The notes: generated by a model from the letters alone, not told the origin. DNA of 64,000 bases from Paracoccus aeridis (GCF_004923205.2 NZ_SELD02000015.1:1-64000); one strand, 5' to 3'; counted from the first letter of the stretch, positions 45,137 to 54,589 are shown. Made by a program: numbers and translations.

Positions 45137-45685
45137 ATGCCGCGGATCGGTCACAGGCTGACGGAACTGCGCCGACGACGTCGGCTGAGCATCCGTGAGT
45201 TGGCGGTCCGGTCAGGTGTTTCCCATTCCACGATCTCGCTGATCGAGCGGGACCAGATCAGCCCGTCGGTGGATACGCTGGCTGCGATCGTCGACGCGCT
45301 GGGATCGACGGTGGTCGGTTTCTTCACCGACGTTTCCGGGCAAGGCGCTGTCAGCCCTTTCTATCCCTGCGCCAACCTGGTTGAAATCGGCCGGAACGAC
45401 CATGTTTCCTATAGGGTGGTCGGTTTCGATCATCCCCATCGGCAGATGCTGATTCTCAGCGAAACCTATCCTGCCGGGGCAGCAACCGGCGAGCCTATCA
45501 CCCATGTTGCCCAGGAAGGTGGTGTGGTCGTGAAAGGCGCAATCCAGGTCACCGTCGATGGCCAGTCCCGCGTTCTTGAAGAAGGAGACGGATATTATTT
45601 CGACAGCCGGCTTCCACATGCTTTCACGAACGTCCATGACGGCGAAAGCCGCATCGTGTCAGCGATTACACCGCCGACTTATTGA
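45137..45685 (+). CDS. XRE-family regulator with cupin sensor domain
   Basis: DNA-binding regulator of 182 residues. Seen: N-terminal helix-turn-helix (LTELRRRRRLSIRELAVRSG, then HSTISLIERDQISPSVDTL) and a C-terminal cupin barrel (HVAQEGGVVVKGAIQVTVDG, then YYFDSRLPHAFTNVHDGES). GGAGGAGCGCC precedes the ATG at 45137. Such proteins sense small molecules and often control catabolic operons for amino acids or polyamines. It is divergent from the dehydrogenase-importer-kinase operon and is the obvious candidate regulator; the 120-base gap should hold its operator. Confidence 0.88.
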   Translation: MPRIGHRLTELRRRRRLSIRELAVRSGVSHSTISLIERDQISPSVDTLAAIVDALGSTVVGFFTDVSGQGAVSPFYPCANLVEIGRNDHVSYRVVGFDHPHRQMLILSETYPAGAATGEPITHVAQEGGVVVKGAIQVTVDGQSRVLEEGDGYYFDSRLPHAFTNVHDGESRIVSAITPPTY

Positions 45686-45796
45686 GCTTAATGCGCAAGA
45701 CCGAATGGTTTAGAAACAGACATGACTGCCGTTTGAACTGAGCTCTACTGCGCCGCATTGCTGTCCCGTCCATCGCGCCCGCACTCCCGTGCACCC

Positions 45797-46261
45797 TCAA
45801 CCGAGCCGGAAGTTCTGTTCCACCACCGCCTCCATCGCGACGTTGCTCGACGTGTTGCTGACATGGGGCAGGCCCGAGATCTTCTCGGCCATGATGCGCC
45901 GGAAGTCGGCCATGTCGCGCGACCGGACCTTGACCAGGTAGTCGAAGCCGCCCGCGATCATGTAGCATTCCTCGACCTCGGGGATCGCGCGGACGGCGGT
46001 GTTGAACTGCTGCAGCGCGGCCTCGCGCGTATCGCTCATGCTGATTTCGACGTAGGTCACATGGGTCAGGCCCAGCTGCAGGGGCGACAGGATGGCGCGA
46101 TAGCCCGAGATCAGGCCGCTCTCCTCGAGATGCCGGATCCGCAGGGCCACGGGGGTCTTGGACAAACCGACCTTGCGGGCCAGTTCGGCCGTGGGGAGCC
46201 GAGCGTTCTGGGTCAGTTCGGCCAGGATCTTGCGGTCCAGGGTGTCCAGCTTGACGTCCAT
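45797..46261 (-). CDS. Lrp/AsnC-family regulator of putA (PutR-like)
   Basis: DNA-binding regulator of 154 residues. Seen: LDTLDRKILAELTQNARL, helix-turn-helix region ELARKVGLSKTPVALRIRHL, and a C-terminal RAM ligand domain (VRAIPEVEECYMIAGGFDYL). The start at 46261 fits the family. It is divergent from putA with about 110 bases between starts, the standard arrangement for PutR, a proline-responsive activator of putA in alphaproteobacteria. Confidence 0.9.
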   Translation of the reverse strand: MDVKLDTLDRKILAELTQNARLPTAELARKVGLSKTPVALRIRHLEESGLISGYRAILSPLQLGLTHVTYVEISMSDTREAALQQFNTAVRAIPEVEECYMIAGGFDYLVKVRSRDMADFRRIMAEKISGLPHVSNTSSNVAMEAVVEQNFRLG

Positions 46262-46371
46262 CCTGAAAACTGCCCCGAATATGTTCCGTTGACCCATTCG
46301 GCGGCCCGCATTCAGGCGCACCGACTACGCGCACCGTGATAAATCTTTTCGGTCACTGCAAGGAGATCGGC

Positions 46372-49300
46372 ATGTCCTCGGTCAGCCCCCGCCTCTTTTC
46401 CACCCAGGCCAAGTTCGCGGACGAAGCCGGCCTTTTGGAACGCCTGGCCGCGCAGGCCGCGCTGTCGCCCGCGCAGCGGGCCGCCATCGGCACCCGCGCC
46501 GCCGATCTGGTCCGCCGCATCCGGGCCGAGGCGCGGCCCAGCCTGATGGAGCATTTTCTGTCCGAATACGGTCTGTCCACGCGCGAGGGCGTCGCCCTGA
46601 TGTGCCTGGCCGAGGCGATGCTGCGCGTCCCCGACCGCACCACCATCGATGCGCTGATCGAGGACAAGATCGCGCCCTCGGACTGGGGCAGGCACCTGGG
46701 CGAGGCCAGCTCGTCGCTGGTCAACGCCTCGACCTGGGCTTTGATGCTGACGGGCAAGGTGCTGGACGACGACCAGGCGGGGACGCTGCGCCGCATGGTC
46801 CGCCGCCTGGGCGAGCCGGTGATCCGCACCGCCGTGGGCCGGGCGATGAAGGAAATGGGCCGCCAGTTCGTGCTGGGCCAGACCATCGGCAACGCCCTGG
46901 ACCGGGCAAGGACCCGCGAAAAGCAGGGTTTCACCTACAGCTACGACATGCTGGGCGAGGCGGCGATGACATCCGCCGATGCCGCCCGGTACGACCGCGC
47001 CTATGGCGATGCCATCGCGGCGATTGCCCGGGCCTGCAACAAGGGCTCGGTCGAACAGAATCCCGGCATCTCGATCAAGCTGTCGGCCCTGCACCCGCGC
47101 TACGAGGTCGCGCAGGAAGCGCGCGTGATGCGCGAACTGGTGCCCGTGGTGCTGCGGCTGGCGCAGGCCGCGAAGGCCGCGAACATGGGCATGAACATCG
47201 ACGCCGAGGAACAGGACCGGCTGGTCCTGTCGCTGAAGGTGATCGAGGCGGTGTTGTCCGATCCCTCGCTGGCCGGCTGGGACGGCTTCGGCGTGGTGGT
47301 GCAGGCCTATGGCAAGCGCGCGGACCAGACCATCGACTGGCTCTACGACACCGCCACGCGGCTGGACCGCCGCATCATGGTGCGGCTGGTCAAGGGCGCC
47401 TACTGGGACACCGAGATGAAGCGCGCCCAGGTCGAGGGCCATCCCGGATTCCCGCTTTTCACCAGCAAGGTCGGAACGGACGTCAGCTATATCGCCAATG
47501 CCCGCAAGCTGATCGCGTATGCCGACCGCATCTATCCGCAGTTCGCCACCCACAACGCCCACACCGTCGCCGCGATCCTGGAAATGGCGGGCGACATCCG
47601 CTTCGAGTTCCAGCGCCTGCACGGCATGGGCGAGCGGCTGCATGACATCGTCCTGCGCGAAACCAAGGGCCGCTGCCGCATCTATGCCCCGGTCGGCGCG
47701 CATCGCGACCTGCTGGCTTATCTCGTGCGCCGCCTGCTGGAAAACGGCGCCAACAGCAGTTTCGTCAACCAGATCGTCGACGAAGCCGTCAGCCCCGAGG
47801 AGGTCGCCCGCGATCCCTTCGACGCGCTCGCCACGGCCCGGCCGCCCACGGCCCTGCGGACCCCTGCGGATCTTTACGGCGCCTCGCGCCGGAATTCGGC
47901 CGGGTTCGACCTGTCGGACGAACAGACCCTGGCCCGGATCAACGCCGCGCGCGACGTGGCGATGCCCGACGTCGTGCCGCTGACGGTGTCCGAACCCTCG
48001 GGCAAGGTGCAGGACGTGCTGAACCCCGCCACCGGCGAGAAGATCGCGACCGTGATGATGGCCGATGCCGCGACCGCCTCGCGCGCGATCGACGATGCCC
48101 GCGTCTGGGATGCGCCCGCATCCGAACGCGCCGCCGTGCTGCGCCGCGCCGCCGACCTTTACGAGGAGAACTTCGGCCCGATCTTCGGCATCCTTGGCCG
48201 GGAAGCGGGCAAGTCGCTTGGCGATGCCGTGGCCGAACTGCGCGAGGCGGTCGATTTCCTGCGCTACTACGCCGCGGAAGGGGAACACAGCCCGCAAGGC
48301 CCGCGCGGCATCGTCGGCGCGATCAGCCCCTGGAACTTCCCGCTGGCGATCTTCACCGGCCAGATCGCGGCGGCGCTGATGGCAGGCAACGCGGTGATCG
48401 CGAAGCCGGCCGAATTCACGCCGATCATCGCGGCCGAAGGGGTCAGGCTGCTGCATGAGGCGGGGGTGCCGGTCACGGCCCTGCAACTGCTGCCCGGACG
48501 CGGCAGCGTCGTGGGGACGGCCATGACCTCGGACAGCCGCGTCAAGGGCGTGGTCTTCACCGGATCGACCGACACGGCCCAGACCATCGCCCGCAGCATG
48601 GCCGCGAACCTGACGCCCGGCACGCCGCTGATCGCGGAAACGGGCGGGCTGAACGCGATGATCGTGGACTCGACCGCGCTGCCGGAACAGGCGGTGCGCG
48701 ACATCGTGAACGGGGCGTTCCGGTCGGCCGGGCAGCGCTGTTCCGCGCTGCGCTGCCTGTATGTGCAGGAAGACATCGCCTCGCACATGATCCCGATGAT
48801 CCAGGGCGCGATGGACGAGCTGGTGGTGGGCGATCCCTGGGATCTCGCGACCGATGTCGGGCCGGTGATCGACGCGGGCGCGCAGGGCGACATCGCGGAC
48901 TATATCGCGGCCAACGGCAACCGCGTGATCCACAAGCTTGACGTTCCCGCCCGCGGCACCTTCATCCCGCCGACCATGCTGCGCGTCGGCGGCATCGCGG
49001 ACCTGGAACGCGAGATATTCGGCCCGGTGCTGCATGTCGCGACCTTCCGGGGCGACGAACTGGACCGCGTCGTGGCCGACATCAACGCCCGCGGCTTCGG
49101 CCTGACCTTCGGGCTGCACACCCGCATCGACAGCCGCGTGCAGGAGGTCAGCGAGGCGATCCACGTCGGCAACATCTACGTCAACCGCAACCAGATCGGC
49201 GCGATCGTGGGGTCGCAACCCTTCGGCGGCGAGGGGCTGTCGGGCACCGGACCCAAGGCGGGCGGCCCGCGCTACGTGCCCCGGTTCTTCGCACCGGAAA

Positions 49301-49770
49301 CCCCGGCGGTGACGGGGGACGGCTGGCAGGGCAGGGCGGACGAGGCGCGCATCGGGCGCGAGCTTGCCGCCCATGTGTCGAGGAAGATCGACGAGCGCCT
49401 GATGCCCGGCCCGACGGGCGAGCTGAACCGCCTGACCGCCCATACCCGCCCGCCGGTCCTGTGCCTGGGTCCGGGCGCGCAGACCGTGGCCGCCCAGATC
49501 GCGGCGGTGTCGGCCCTTGGCGGGGATGCGGTGGGTGCCGACGGCCCCCTGGCGCCCGAGGCGCTGTCGCGCCTGCCCGCCATGGCCGCCGTCCTGTGGT
49601 GGGGCGACGACGCGCAGGGCCGCGCCTATGCCGAGGCGCTGGCCGCGCGCGATGGCGAGATCGTGCAGCTCGTGACCGGCCTGCCGGACCTTGCCCATGT
49701 CGCGCATGAACGCCATCTGTGCGTGGACACCACCGCAGCCGGCGGCAACGCCGCGCTGCTGGCGGGGTGA
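46372..49770 (+). CDS. putA: Bifunctional proline dehydrogenase / L-glutamate-gamma-semialdehyde dehydrogenase PutA
   Basis: Oxidises proline to glutamate in two channelled steps, using FAD then NAD. Seen: an N-terminal arm, the PRODH barrel with MVRLVKGAYWDTEMKRAQ and THNAHTVAAI; the aldehyde dehydrogenase domain with AISPWNFPLAIFTGQIAAAL, VFTGSTDTAQ, AETGGLNAMI and the catalytic Cys in FRSAGQRCSALR; and a C-terminal ALDH-like extension to residue 1132. The N-terminal ribbon-helix-helix repressor domain of enteric PutA is absent, consistent with the divergent Lrp regulator. AAGGAGATCGGC precedes the ATG. Confidence 0.96.
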   Translation: MSSVSPRLFSTQAKFADEAGLLERLAAQAALSPAQRAAIGTRAADLVRRIRAEARPSLMEHFLSEYGLSTREGVALMCLAEAMLRVPDRTTIDALIEDKIAPSDWGRHLGEASSSLVNASTWALMLTGKVLDDDQAGTLRRMVRRLGEPVIRTAVGRAMKEMGRQFVLGQTIGNALDRARTREKQGFTYSYDMLGEAAMTSADAARYDRAYGDAIAAIARACNKGSVEQNPGISIKLSALHPRYEVAQEARVMRELVPVVLRLAQAAKAANMGMNIDAEEQDRLVLSLKVIEAVLSDPSLAGWDGFGVVVQAYGKRADQTIDWLYDTATRLDRRIMVRLVKGAYWDTEMKRAQVEGHPGFPLFTSKVGTDVSYIANARKLIAYADRIYPQFATHNAHTVAAILEMAGDIRFEFQRLHGMGERLHDIVLRETKGRCRIYAPVGAHRDLLAYLVRRLLENGANSSFVNQIVDEAVSPEEVARDPFDALATARPPTALRTPADLYGASRRNSAGFDLSDEQTLARINAARDVAMPDVVPLTVSEPSGKVQDVLNPATGEKIATVMMADAATASRAIDDARVWDAPASERAAVLRRAADLYEENFGPIFGILGREAGKSLGDAVAELREAVDFLRYYAAEGEHSPQGPRGIVGAISPWNFPLAIFTGQIAAALMAGNAVIAKPAEFTPIIAAEGVRLLHEAGVPVTALQLLPGRGSVVGTAMTSDSRVKGVVFTGSTDTAQTIARSMAANLTPGTPLIAETGGLNAMIVDSTALPEQAVRDIVNGAFRSAGQRCSALRCLYVQEDIASHMIPMIQGAMDELVVGDPWDLATDVGPVIDAGAQGDIADYIAANGNRVIHKLDVPARGTFIPPTMLRVGGIADLEREIFGPVLHVATFRGDELDRVVADINARGFGLTFGLHTRIDSRVQEVSEAIHVGNIYVNRNQIGAIVGSQPFGGEGLSGTGPKAGGPRYVPRFFAPETPAVTGDGWQGRADEARIGRELAAHVSRKIDERLMPGPTGELNRLTAHTRPPVLCLGPGAQTVAAQIAAVSALGGDAVGADGPLAPEALSRLPAMAAVLWWGDDAQGRAYAEALAARDGEIVQLVTGLPDLAHVAHERHLCVDTTAAGGNAALLAG

Positions 49771-50087
49771 TGAGGTCCGTGCCGGGCCTCTGGTGCAAGA
49801 CGGGCGGCCCGCGCCGTGCAGGCGCCGCCGATCCCGGCTGTCGGGCGGCGAGGTTGCCGTCGCGGGCAGATGCCCTGCGGGTCGCGACCGTGCTCGCGCG
49901 CCCGGGCGTCCTCCGCACGCCTGAACGCATCGACAAGGGCGGAAGGCGCTTGCGGACCTGGGCGCGCCCGGGCGCCTGCCGGCGCGAGAGCGCGTTGTGG
50001 AACCGTCCCGAAGGCAGCTATCCTGACCTGCGCACGGCCGCCCGTGTCATCGCCATCGAAGAACTCGGCCATGCCGTCGGGATCTGA
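49770..50087 (+). CDS. Hypothetical ORF coupled to putA, 105 aa
   Basis: Its ATG overlaps the putA stop (TGATG), as in translationally coupled genes. By eye its third codon positions are mostly G or C, as in real genes here. Seen: an Arg/Ala/Pro-rich N-terminal part and a more ordinary C-terminus (YPDLRTAARVIAIEELGHAV). No family recognised. GC-rich chance frames are common in this genome, so this is tentative. Confidence 0.38.
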   Translation: MRSVPGLWCKTGGPRRAGAADPGCRAARLPSRADALRVATVLARPGVLRTPERIDKGGRRLRTWARPGACRRESALWNRPEGSYPDLRTAARVIAIEELGHAVGI

Positions 50088-50140
50088 CGGGCCGAGCGAA
50101 CCGGGGCGCGCCCGTCGCGCTTCGCCATGCCACCAGCGGC

Positions 50141-50159
50141 CCGCCGGCCTTGCCGGCGG
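50141..50159. repeat. 8-bp GC hairpin upstream of a binding-protein gene
   Basis: CCGCCGGC at 50141-50148 pairs perfectly with GCCGGCGG at 50152-50159 around a 3-base loop. No T-run follows. It lies about 40 bases before the start at 50199 and after the putA-linked ORF, so it may be an intrinsic terminator variant or an mRNA-stabilising structure. Confidence 0.5.
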
Positions 50160-50198
50160 CCGTGCAGAATGAACGACCATCCAGTGGGAGGAAACGCC

Positions 50199-50972
50199 AT
50201 GACCAACCTGTCCCTTGCGGCCGCCGCCGCCGCGCTTGCGCTGTTTGCCCAGGCCGCGAGCGCCGAAACCCTGCGCATCGCCACCGAGGGCGCCTATCCT
50301 CCGTTCAACTATACCGAGCCGAACGGGCAGCTGGCCGGCTTCGACGTGGACATCGCACGCGAGCTTTGCACCCGGCTCAAGGCCGAGTGCGAGATCGTCG
50401 CGCAGGACTGGGACGGCATCATCCCCGGCCTGCTGGCGAACAAGTACGACCTGATCGTCGCCTCGATGTTCATCACCGACGAGCGCAAGCAGCAGGTCGA
50501 TTTCAGCGAACCCTACTACCGCGCGGCGATGACGCTGGTGGCGCCCAAGGACGCGGGCCTGACCGATCTCAGCCCCGAGGGGCTGGCGGACAAGGTGATC
50601 GGCGCGCAGGCCGGGGCGACGCAGGGCGACTATGCGACCGCCACCTACACCCAGTCCGACGTCCGGCTCTACCCGGCGCAGGACGAGGTCAACCTCGACC
50701 TTGCCGGCGGGCGCATCGACCTGCAGGTGGGCGACATGCTGCCGATGGTGGACTGGACCATGAACAGCGAGGACGGCGCCTGCTGCGAGCTGGTCGGCGA
50801 GCCGATCACCGACCCCGCCTTCGTGGGCGAGGGCGTCGGCATCGCGATGCGCAAGGGCCAGGACGACCTGCGCGGCCGGATCAATGCCGCGCTGGCCGAG
50901 ATGCGCGCCGACGGCGCCTACAAGGCCCTGAACGACAAGTACTTCCCGATCGACGTCTATACCCTGAAGTGA
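50199..50972 (+). CDS. Polar amino-acid binding protein (HisJ/ArgT-like)
   Basis: Periplasmic receptor of an amino-acid ABC importer. Seen: signal peptide ending AQAASA, then TLRIATEGAYPPFNYTEPNG, LAGFDVDIARELC, DWDGIIPGLLANKYDLIVAS, and a Cys pair in DGACCELVGEP. The family usually binds lysine, arginine, ornithine, histidine or opines. Length is 257 residues. The linked flavoprotein and nearby ornithine cyclodeaminase favour a basic amino acid or derivative; this is inference. Confidence 0.88.
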   Translation: MTNLSLAAAAAALALFAQAASAETLRIATEGAYPPFNYTEPNGQLAGFDVDIARELCTRLKAECEIVAQDWDGIIPGLLANKYDLIVASMFITDERKQQVDFSEPYYRAAMTLVAPKDAGLTDLSPEGLADKVIGAQAGATQGDYATATYTQSDVRLYPAQDEVNLDLAGGRIDLQVGDMLPMVDWTMNSEDGACCELVGEPITDPAFVGEGVGIAMRKGQDDLRGRINAALAEMRADGAYKALNDKYFPIDVYTLK

Positions 50973-50991
50973 ACGCAAGGGGCTGGAAGGC

Positions 50992-51699
50992 ATGTTCGAG
51001 GCGCTTTCCTTCGGCGATGCCGGCTGGGGCGACGAGCTTCTCTACGGGCTGGCCGTCACCATCCGGCTTGCGCTGACGGCGCTGCCGGTCGGCCTTGCGA
51101 TCGGCTTTGTCGTCGCCGGGTTGTCGATGGCGCGGTCGCCCCTGCTGCGGATGCTCGGGGTCGGCTACACGACCCTGATGCGGGGGCTGCCCGAGATCCT
51201 GACGCTGTTCGTGGTCTACAACGGTGTCGGGCTTCTGCTGGGCAGGATCGCGCTCTGGTACGACCCGGCCGCGGCCCCGCCGGCCTTCAGCCCCTTCGTG
51301 GCGGGCGTCGTCGCCCTGTCGCTGGTGTTCGGCGCCTTTGCGGCCGAAGTCCTGCGCGGCGCCTTCGCCGCGCTCGACCGCGGCCAGGTCGAGGCGGGGC
51401 AGAGCGTCGGGATGACCCGCGGCATGATCTTCCGCCGCATCCAGGTGCCGCAGGTCTGGCGCTTCGCGCTGCCGGGCCTGGGCAACCTGTGGATCAACCT
51501 GCTCAAGGACACCTCGCTCGTCTCGGTCATCGCGCTGGACGACCTGATGCGGATGACCAAGGTCGCGGTCGGGGTGACCAAGCAGCCCTTCACCTTCTAT
51601 CTCGCCGCCTGCCTGATCTACTGGGCGCTCTGCGTCCTGTCCGAGCTGGTGCTGGCGCGGCTCGAAGCGCGGGCCAACCGCGGCGTCCGGAGGGTCTGA
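50992..51699 (+). CDS. Amino-acid ABC transporter permease (HisQ-like)
   Basis: Inner-membrane subunit of the HisJQMP-type importer, 235 residues. Seen: hydrophobic segments, LMRGLPEILTLFVVYNGVG, and the coupling loop GQSVGMTRGMIFRRIQVP. It starts 20 bases after the receptor gene; its TGA overlaps the next ATG. Confidence 0.9.
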   Translation: MFEALSFGDAGWGDELLYGLAVTIRLALTALPVGLAIGFVVAGLSMARSPLLRMLGVGYTTLMRGLPEILTLFVVYNGVGLLLGRIALWYDPAAAPPAFSPFVAGVVALSLVFGAFAAEVLRGAFAALDRGQVEAGQSVGMTRGMIFRRIQVPQVWRFALPGLGNLWINLLKDTSLVSVIALDDLMRMTKVAVGVTKQPFTFYLAACLIYWALCVLSELVLARLEARANRGVRRV

Positions 51700-52424
51700 T
51701 GCATCCGATCGACACCCTGCAGGCCGCATGGCCCGCGCTCATGGACGGCCTGTGGATCACGCTGCAGCTGACCGTCTTTTCGTCGGTGCTGGCGGCGGCG
51801 CTGGCCGTGCCGCTGGCGCTGGTCCGCGTCCATGCCCCGGCTGCCGCGCAGGCGCCGCTGCGGCTCTACATCTCGTTTGCCCGCGGCACGCCGATCCTGG
51901 CGCAGCTGTTCCTGATCTTCTACGGCTCGGGCCAGTTCCGGCCGCTGCTGACGGAATGGGGCCTGTGGTCGTTCTTCCGCGATCCGTCCAACTGCGCGCT
52001 GCTGGCCTTCGTCTTCAACTCGACCGCCTACCAGACCGAGATCCTGCGCGGCGGCATCCAGGGCGTTCCTCCCGGCGAGATCGAGGCCGCGCGCGCGATC
52101 GGCATGAGCCGGGTCACCGCGCTGCGTCGGGTGGTGCTGCCCCACGCCTACCGCATCGCCTGGCCGGCGATCGGGAACGAGATCATCCTGCTGATGAAGG
52201 CCAGCGCCCTGGCCAGCATCGTGACGGTGTTCGACCTGATGGGCCAGACCCGGCGCATCTTCTCGCGCAGCTTCGACTTCTCGATCTATCTCTGGGCGGC
52301 GCTGCTGTATCTCGCCATCACTGCGGTCTTCGTGGTGCTCTGGCGTCTGGTCGAGCGCCGCCTGTCCCGCCACCTCGCCGCGCGGCAGGCCCCTTTGCCC
52401 GCGGCCAACCCGAGGACCACATGA
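51699..52424 (+). CDS. Amino-acid ABC transporter permease (HisM-like)
   Basis: Second permease, 241 residues. Seen: SFARGTPILAQLFLIFYGSG, coupling loop AARAIGMSRVTALRRVVLP, and about five hydrophobic segments. Coupled on both sides by TGATG and ATGA overlaps. The longer open frame upstream lies inside the first permease and is rejected. Confidence 0.9.
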   Translation: MHPIDTLQAAWPALMDGLWITLQLTVFSSVLAAALAVPLALVRVHAPAAAQAPLRLYISFARGTPILAQLFLIFYGSGQFRPLLTEWGLWSFFRDPSNCALLAFVFNSTAYQTEILRGGIQGVPPGEIEAARAIGMSRVTALRRVVLPHAYRIAWPAIGNEIILLMKASALASIVTVFDLMGQTRRIFSRSFDFSIYLWAALLYLAITAVFVVLWRLVERRLSRHLAARQAPLPAANPRTT

Positions 52425-53176
52425 CGGCGCCCCTGATCCTTTCGGCCCGCGACATCCACAAGTCCTTCGGCAGCGTCGAGGTGCTGAAGGGCATCTCGCT
52501 GGATGCGCGCAAGCACGATGTCATCTCGATCCTCGGCGCCTCGGGCTCCGGCAAGAGCACCTTCCTGCGCTGCCTCAACATGCTGGAAACGCCGACCTCC
52601 GGCAGCGTCACCGTGCATGGCGAAGAGATCGTGCTGCGCAACGGCCGGCCGCAGAGCATGCGGCAGATCGAACGGGTGCGCAGCCACCTGGGCATGGTGT
52701 TCCAGCAGTTCAACCTGTGGACCCACCGCACGGTGATCGAGAACGTCATGGAAGGCCCGGTGCTGGTCAAGCGCGTCCCCCGGCGCGAGGCGCGCGAACG
52801 CGCCGAGGCGCTGCTGGCGCGGGTGGGCCTGGCCAACCGCATGGACATGTATCCGTCCCAGCTGTCGGGCGGCCAGCAGCAGCGGGTCGCCATCGCCCGC
52901 GCCCTGGCGATGGAACCCGACGCGATCCTGTTCGACGAGCCCACCTCGGCGCTCGACCCGGAACTGGTGGGCGAGGTGCTCAAGGTCATGCGCGCGCTGG
53001 CCGAGGAAGGCACGACGATGATCGTGGTCACGCACGAGATGGCCTTTGCCCGCGACGTGTCCTCGCGCGTGGTGTTCCTCCACCAGGGCCGGGTGGCCGA
53101 GGAGGGAAGCCCGGACGAGATGTTCCGTGCCCCCCGCAGCGCCGAGTTCCAGCGCTTCATCGCCAATTTCCGATGA
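52421..53176 (+). CDS. Amino-acid ABC transporter ATPase (HisP-like)
   Basis: ATPase of the importer, 251 residues. Seen: LGASGSGKSTFLRCLNMLE, VFQQFNLWTHRT, signature LSGGQQQRVAIARALAME, Walker B LFDEPTSALDPE, and VVTHEMAFARDVS. Its stop overlaps the start of the flavoprotein gene, so importer and oxidoreductase are translated together. Confidence 0.93.
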   Translation: MTAPLILSARDIHKSFGSVEVLKGISLDARKHDVISILGASGSGKSTFLRCLNMLETPTSGSVTVHGEEIVLRNGRPQSMRQIERVRSHLGMVFQQFNLWTHRTVIENVMEGPVLVKRVPRREARERAEALLARVGLANRMDMYPSQLSGGQQQRVAIARALAMEPDAILFDEPTSALDPELVGEVLKVMRALAEEGTTMIVVTHEMAFARDVSSRVVFLHQGRVAEEGSPDEMFRAPRSAEFQRFIANFR

Positions 53177-54441
53177 CCGGCGCCCCTGTCCTGCGCCGCT
53201 TCGACGCGGCCGTTCTGGGCGGCGGCATCGTGGGCATGAGCTGCGCGCTGCACCTGCAGAAGCGCGGGCTTGCCGTTGCCGTCATCGACCGCGACCGCCC
53301 CGGCCGCGGCGCCAGCTACGGCCACGCGGGCCTGGTCGAGCGGTCGTCGGTGATCCCCTACGCCTTCCCGCGCCGCCTGGGCGAGCTGCTGCGGCACGCG
53401 GCGAGACGCGGCTCGGCCGTCAGCTACGATCCGATGTTCCTGCCGCGCATCGCGCCGTGGCTCGTCCGCTACTGGTGGCATTCGGCGCCCGCGCGCCTGC
53501 GGCGGGCAGGGGCCGACATCCTGCCGCTGATCGAACGTTCGGTGGCCGAGCACGAGGCGCTGGCGGCCGAGGCCGGGGCATCCGCGCTGCTGATGGATCG
53601 CGGCTGGATCGAGGTCTGCCGCGACGACGCCGCCCTGCGACGGGCGGCCGACCACGCCGCCGGGATGGCGGCCTTCGGGCTGGATGCGGCCGTTCTCGAC
53701 CGCGCGGCGCTTGCGGCGCTGGAACCCGGCCTGTTGCCGGCCGCGATCGGCGGCATCCACTGGCGCGATCCCAGGACGACGACCGATCCCGCGGGCCTCG
53801 TGAACCGCTATGCCGCGCTGTTCGAAAGCCGGGACGGCGCGCTGCTGCGGGGCGACGCGCGGACCCTGGCGCCCGCGCCTGAGGGCTGGGGCCTTGCCAC
53901 CGCAGGCGGCGATCTGCGGGCGGCGCAGGTCGTGCTGGCGCTGGGCGCGGCCTCGGCCGAAGTCTATCGCCCCTTGGGCTACCGGCTGCCGCTGGAAGCG
54001 AAGCGGGGCCACCACCTGCATTTCGCCCAGCCGTCGGGGGGCGGGCTGAACCGGCCTGTCGCCGACGAGGTCAACGGCTTCGTCCTGTCGCCCATGGCGC
54101 AGGGCTTGCGGCTGGCGACGGGGATCGACCTGTCCCCGCCCGGCGCCCCGCCCGCGCAGGGCCAGATGGCCCGCGCCCGCGCCCGCGCGTCGGAGCTTGT
54201 GCCGCTTGGCGACCCGGTCGAGCGCGCGCCCTGGGTCGGGCTTCGCCCCTGCCTGCCGGACATGCGCCCGGTGATCGGCCCGGCCCCGCGCCATCCGGGC
54301 CTGTGGTTCGCCTTCGGCCACGCCCATCACGGCTTCACCCTTGGGCCGGCCACCGGACGGCTGGTGGCCGAGATGATGACGGGCGACACGCCCTTTGCAG
54401 ACCCGGCGCCGTTCCGCGCCGAACGCTTCGCCGGTCGGTGA
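53173..54441 (+). CDS. FAD-dependent oxidoreductase (D-amino-acid-dehydrogenase DadA-like)
   Basis: Flavoprotein of the DAO family, 422 residues. Seen: N-terminal FAD-binding AVLGGGIVGMSCALHLQKRG and a C-terminal WVGLRPCLPDMRPVIGPAP with FAFGHAHHGFTLGPATGR. It probably oxidises a D-amino acid or a secondary amine to an imino acid, passing electrons to the membrane. ATGA coupling to the HisP-like gene suggests its substrate is what the importer brings in. Opine oxidase-like activity is an alternative. Confidence 0.85.
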   Translation: MTGAPVLRRFDAAVLGGGIVGMSCALHLQKRGLAVAVIDRDRPGRGASYGHAGLVERSSVIPYAFPRRLGELLRHAARRGSAVSYDPMFLPRIAPWLVRYWWHSAPARLRRAGADILPLIERSVAEHEALAAEAGASALLMDRGWIEVCRDDAALRRAADHAAGMAAFGLDAAVLDRAALAALEPGLLPAAIGGIHWRDPRTTTDPAGLVNRYAALFESRDGALLRGDARTLAPAPEGWGLATAGGDLRAAQVVLALGAASAEVYRPLGYRLPLEAKRGHHLHFAQPSGGGLNRPVADEVNGFVLSPMAQGLRLATGIDLSPPGAPPAQGQMARARARASELVPLGDPVERAPWVGLRPCLPDMRPVIGPAPRHPGLWFAFGHAHHGFTLGPATGRLVAEMMTGDTPFADPAPFRAERFAGR

Positions 54442-54589
54442 CCGCGCGACCCCTCACCCGTCCTGCGGACGTGTCCACGATGCCGAGGTGCCGTCAGTAG
54501 CCACCCCGCCGCACCCACGGGCTGTCTGCCGGCACGCCCCGTCACTCCGCGCGCGCAAGACTGCCTGCGGTAATCCGTCTTCCGGGCGA

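Noticed and set aside
46312-49716. Very long minus-strand open frame antisense to putA
   Set aside because: It mirrors the codon pattern of putA in GC-rich DNA and contains no recognisable domain; putA on the plus strand is certain.
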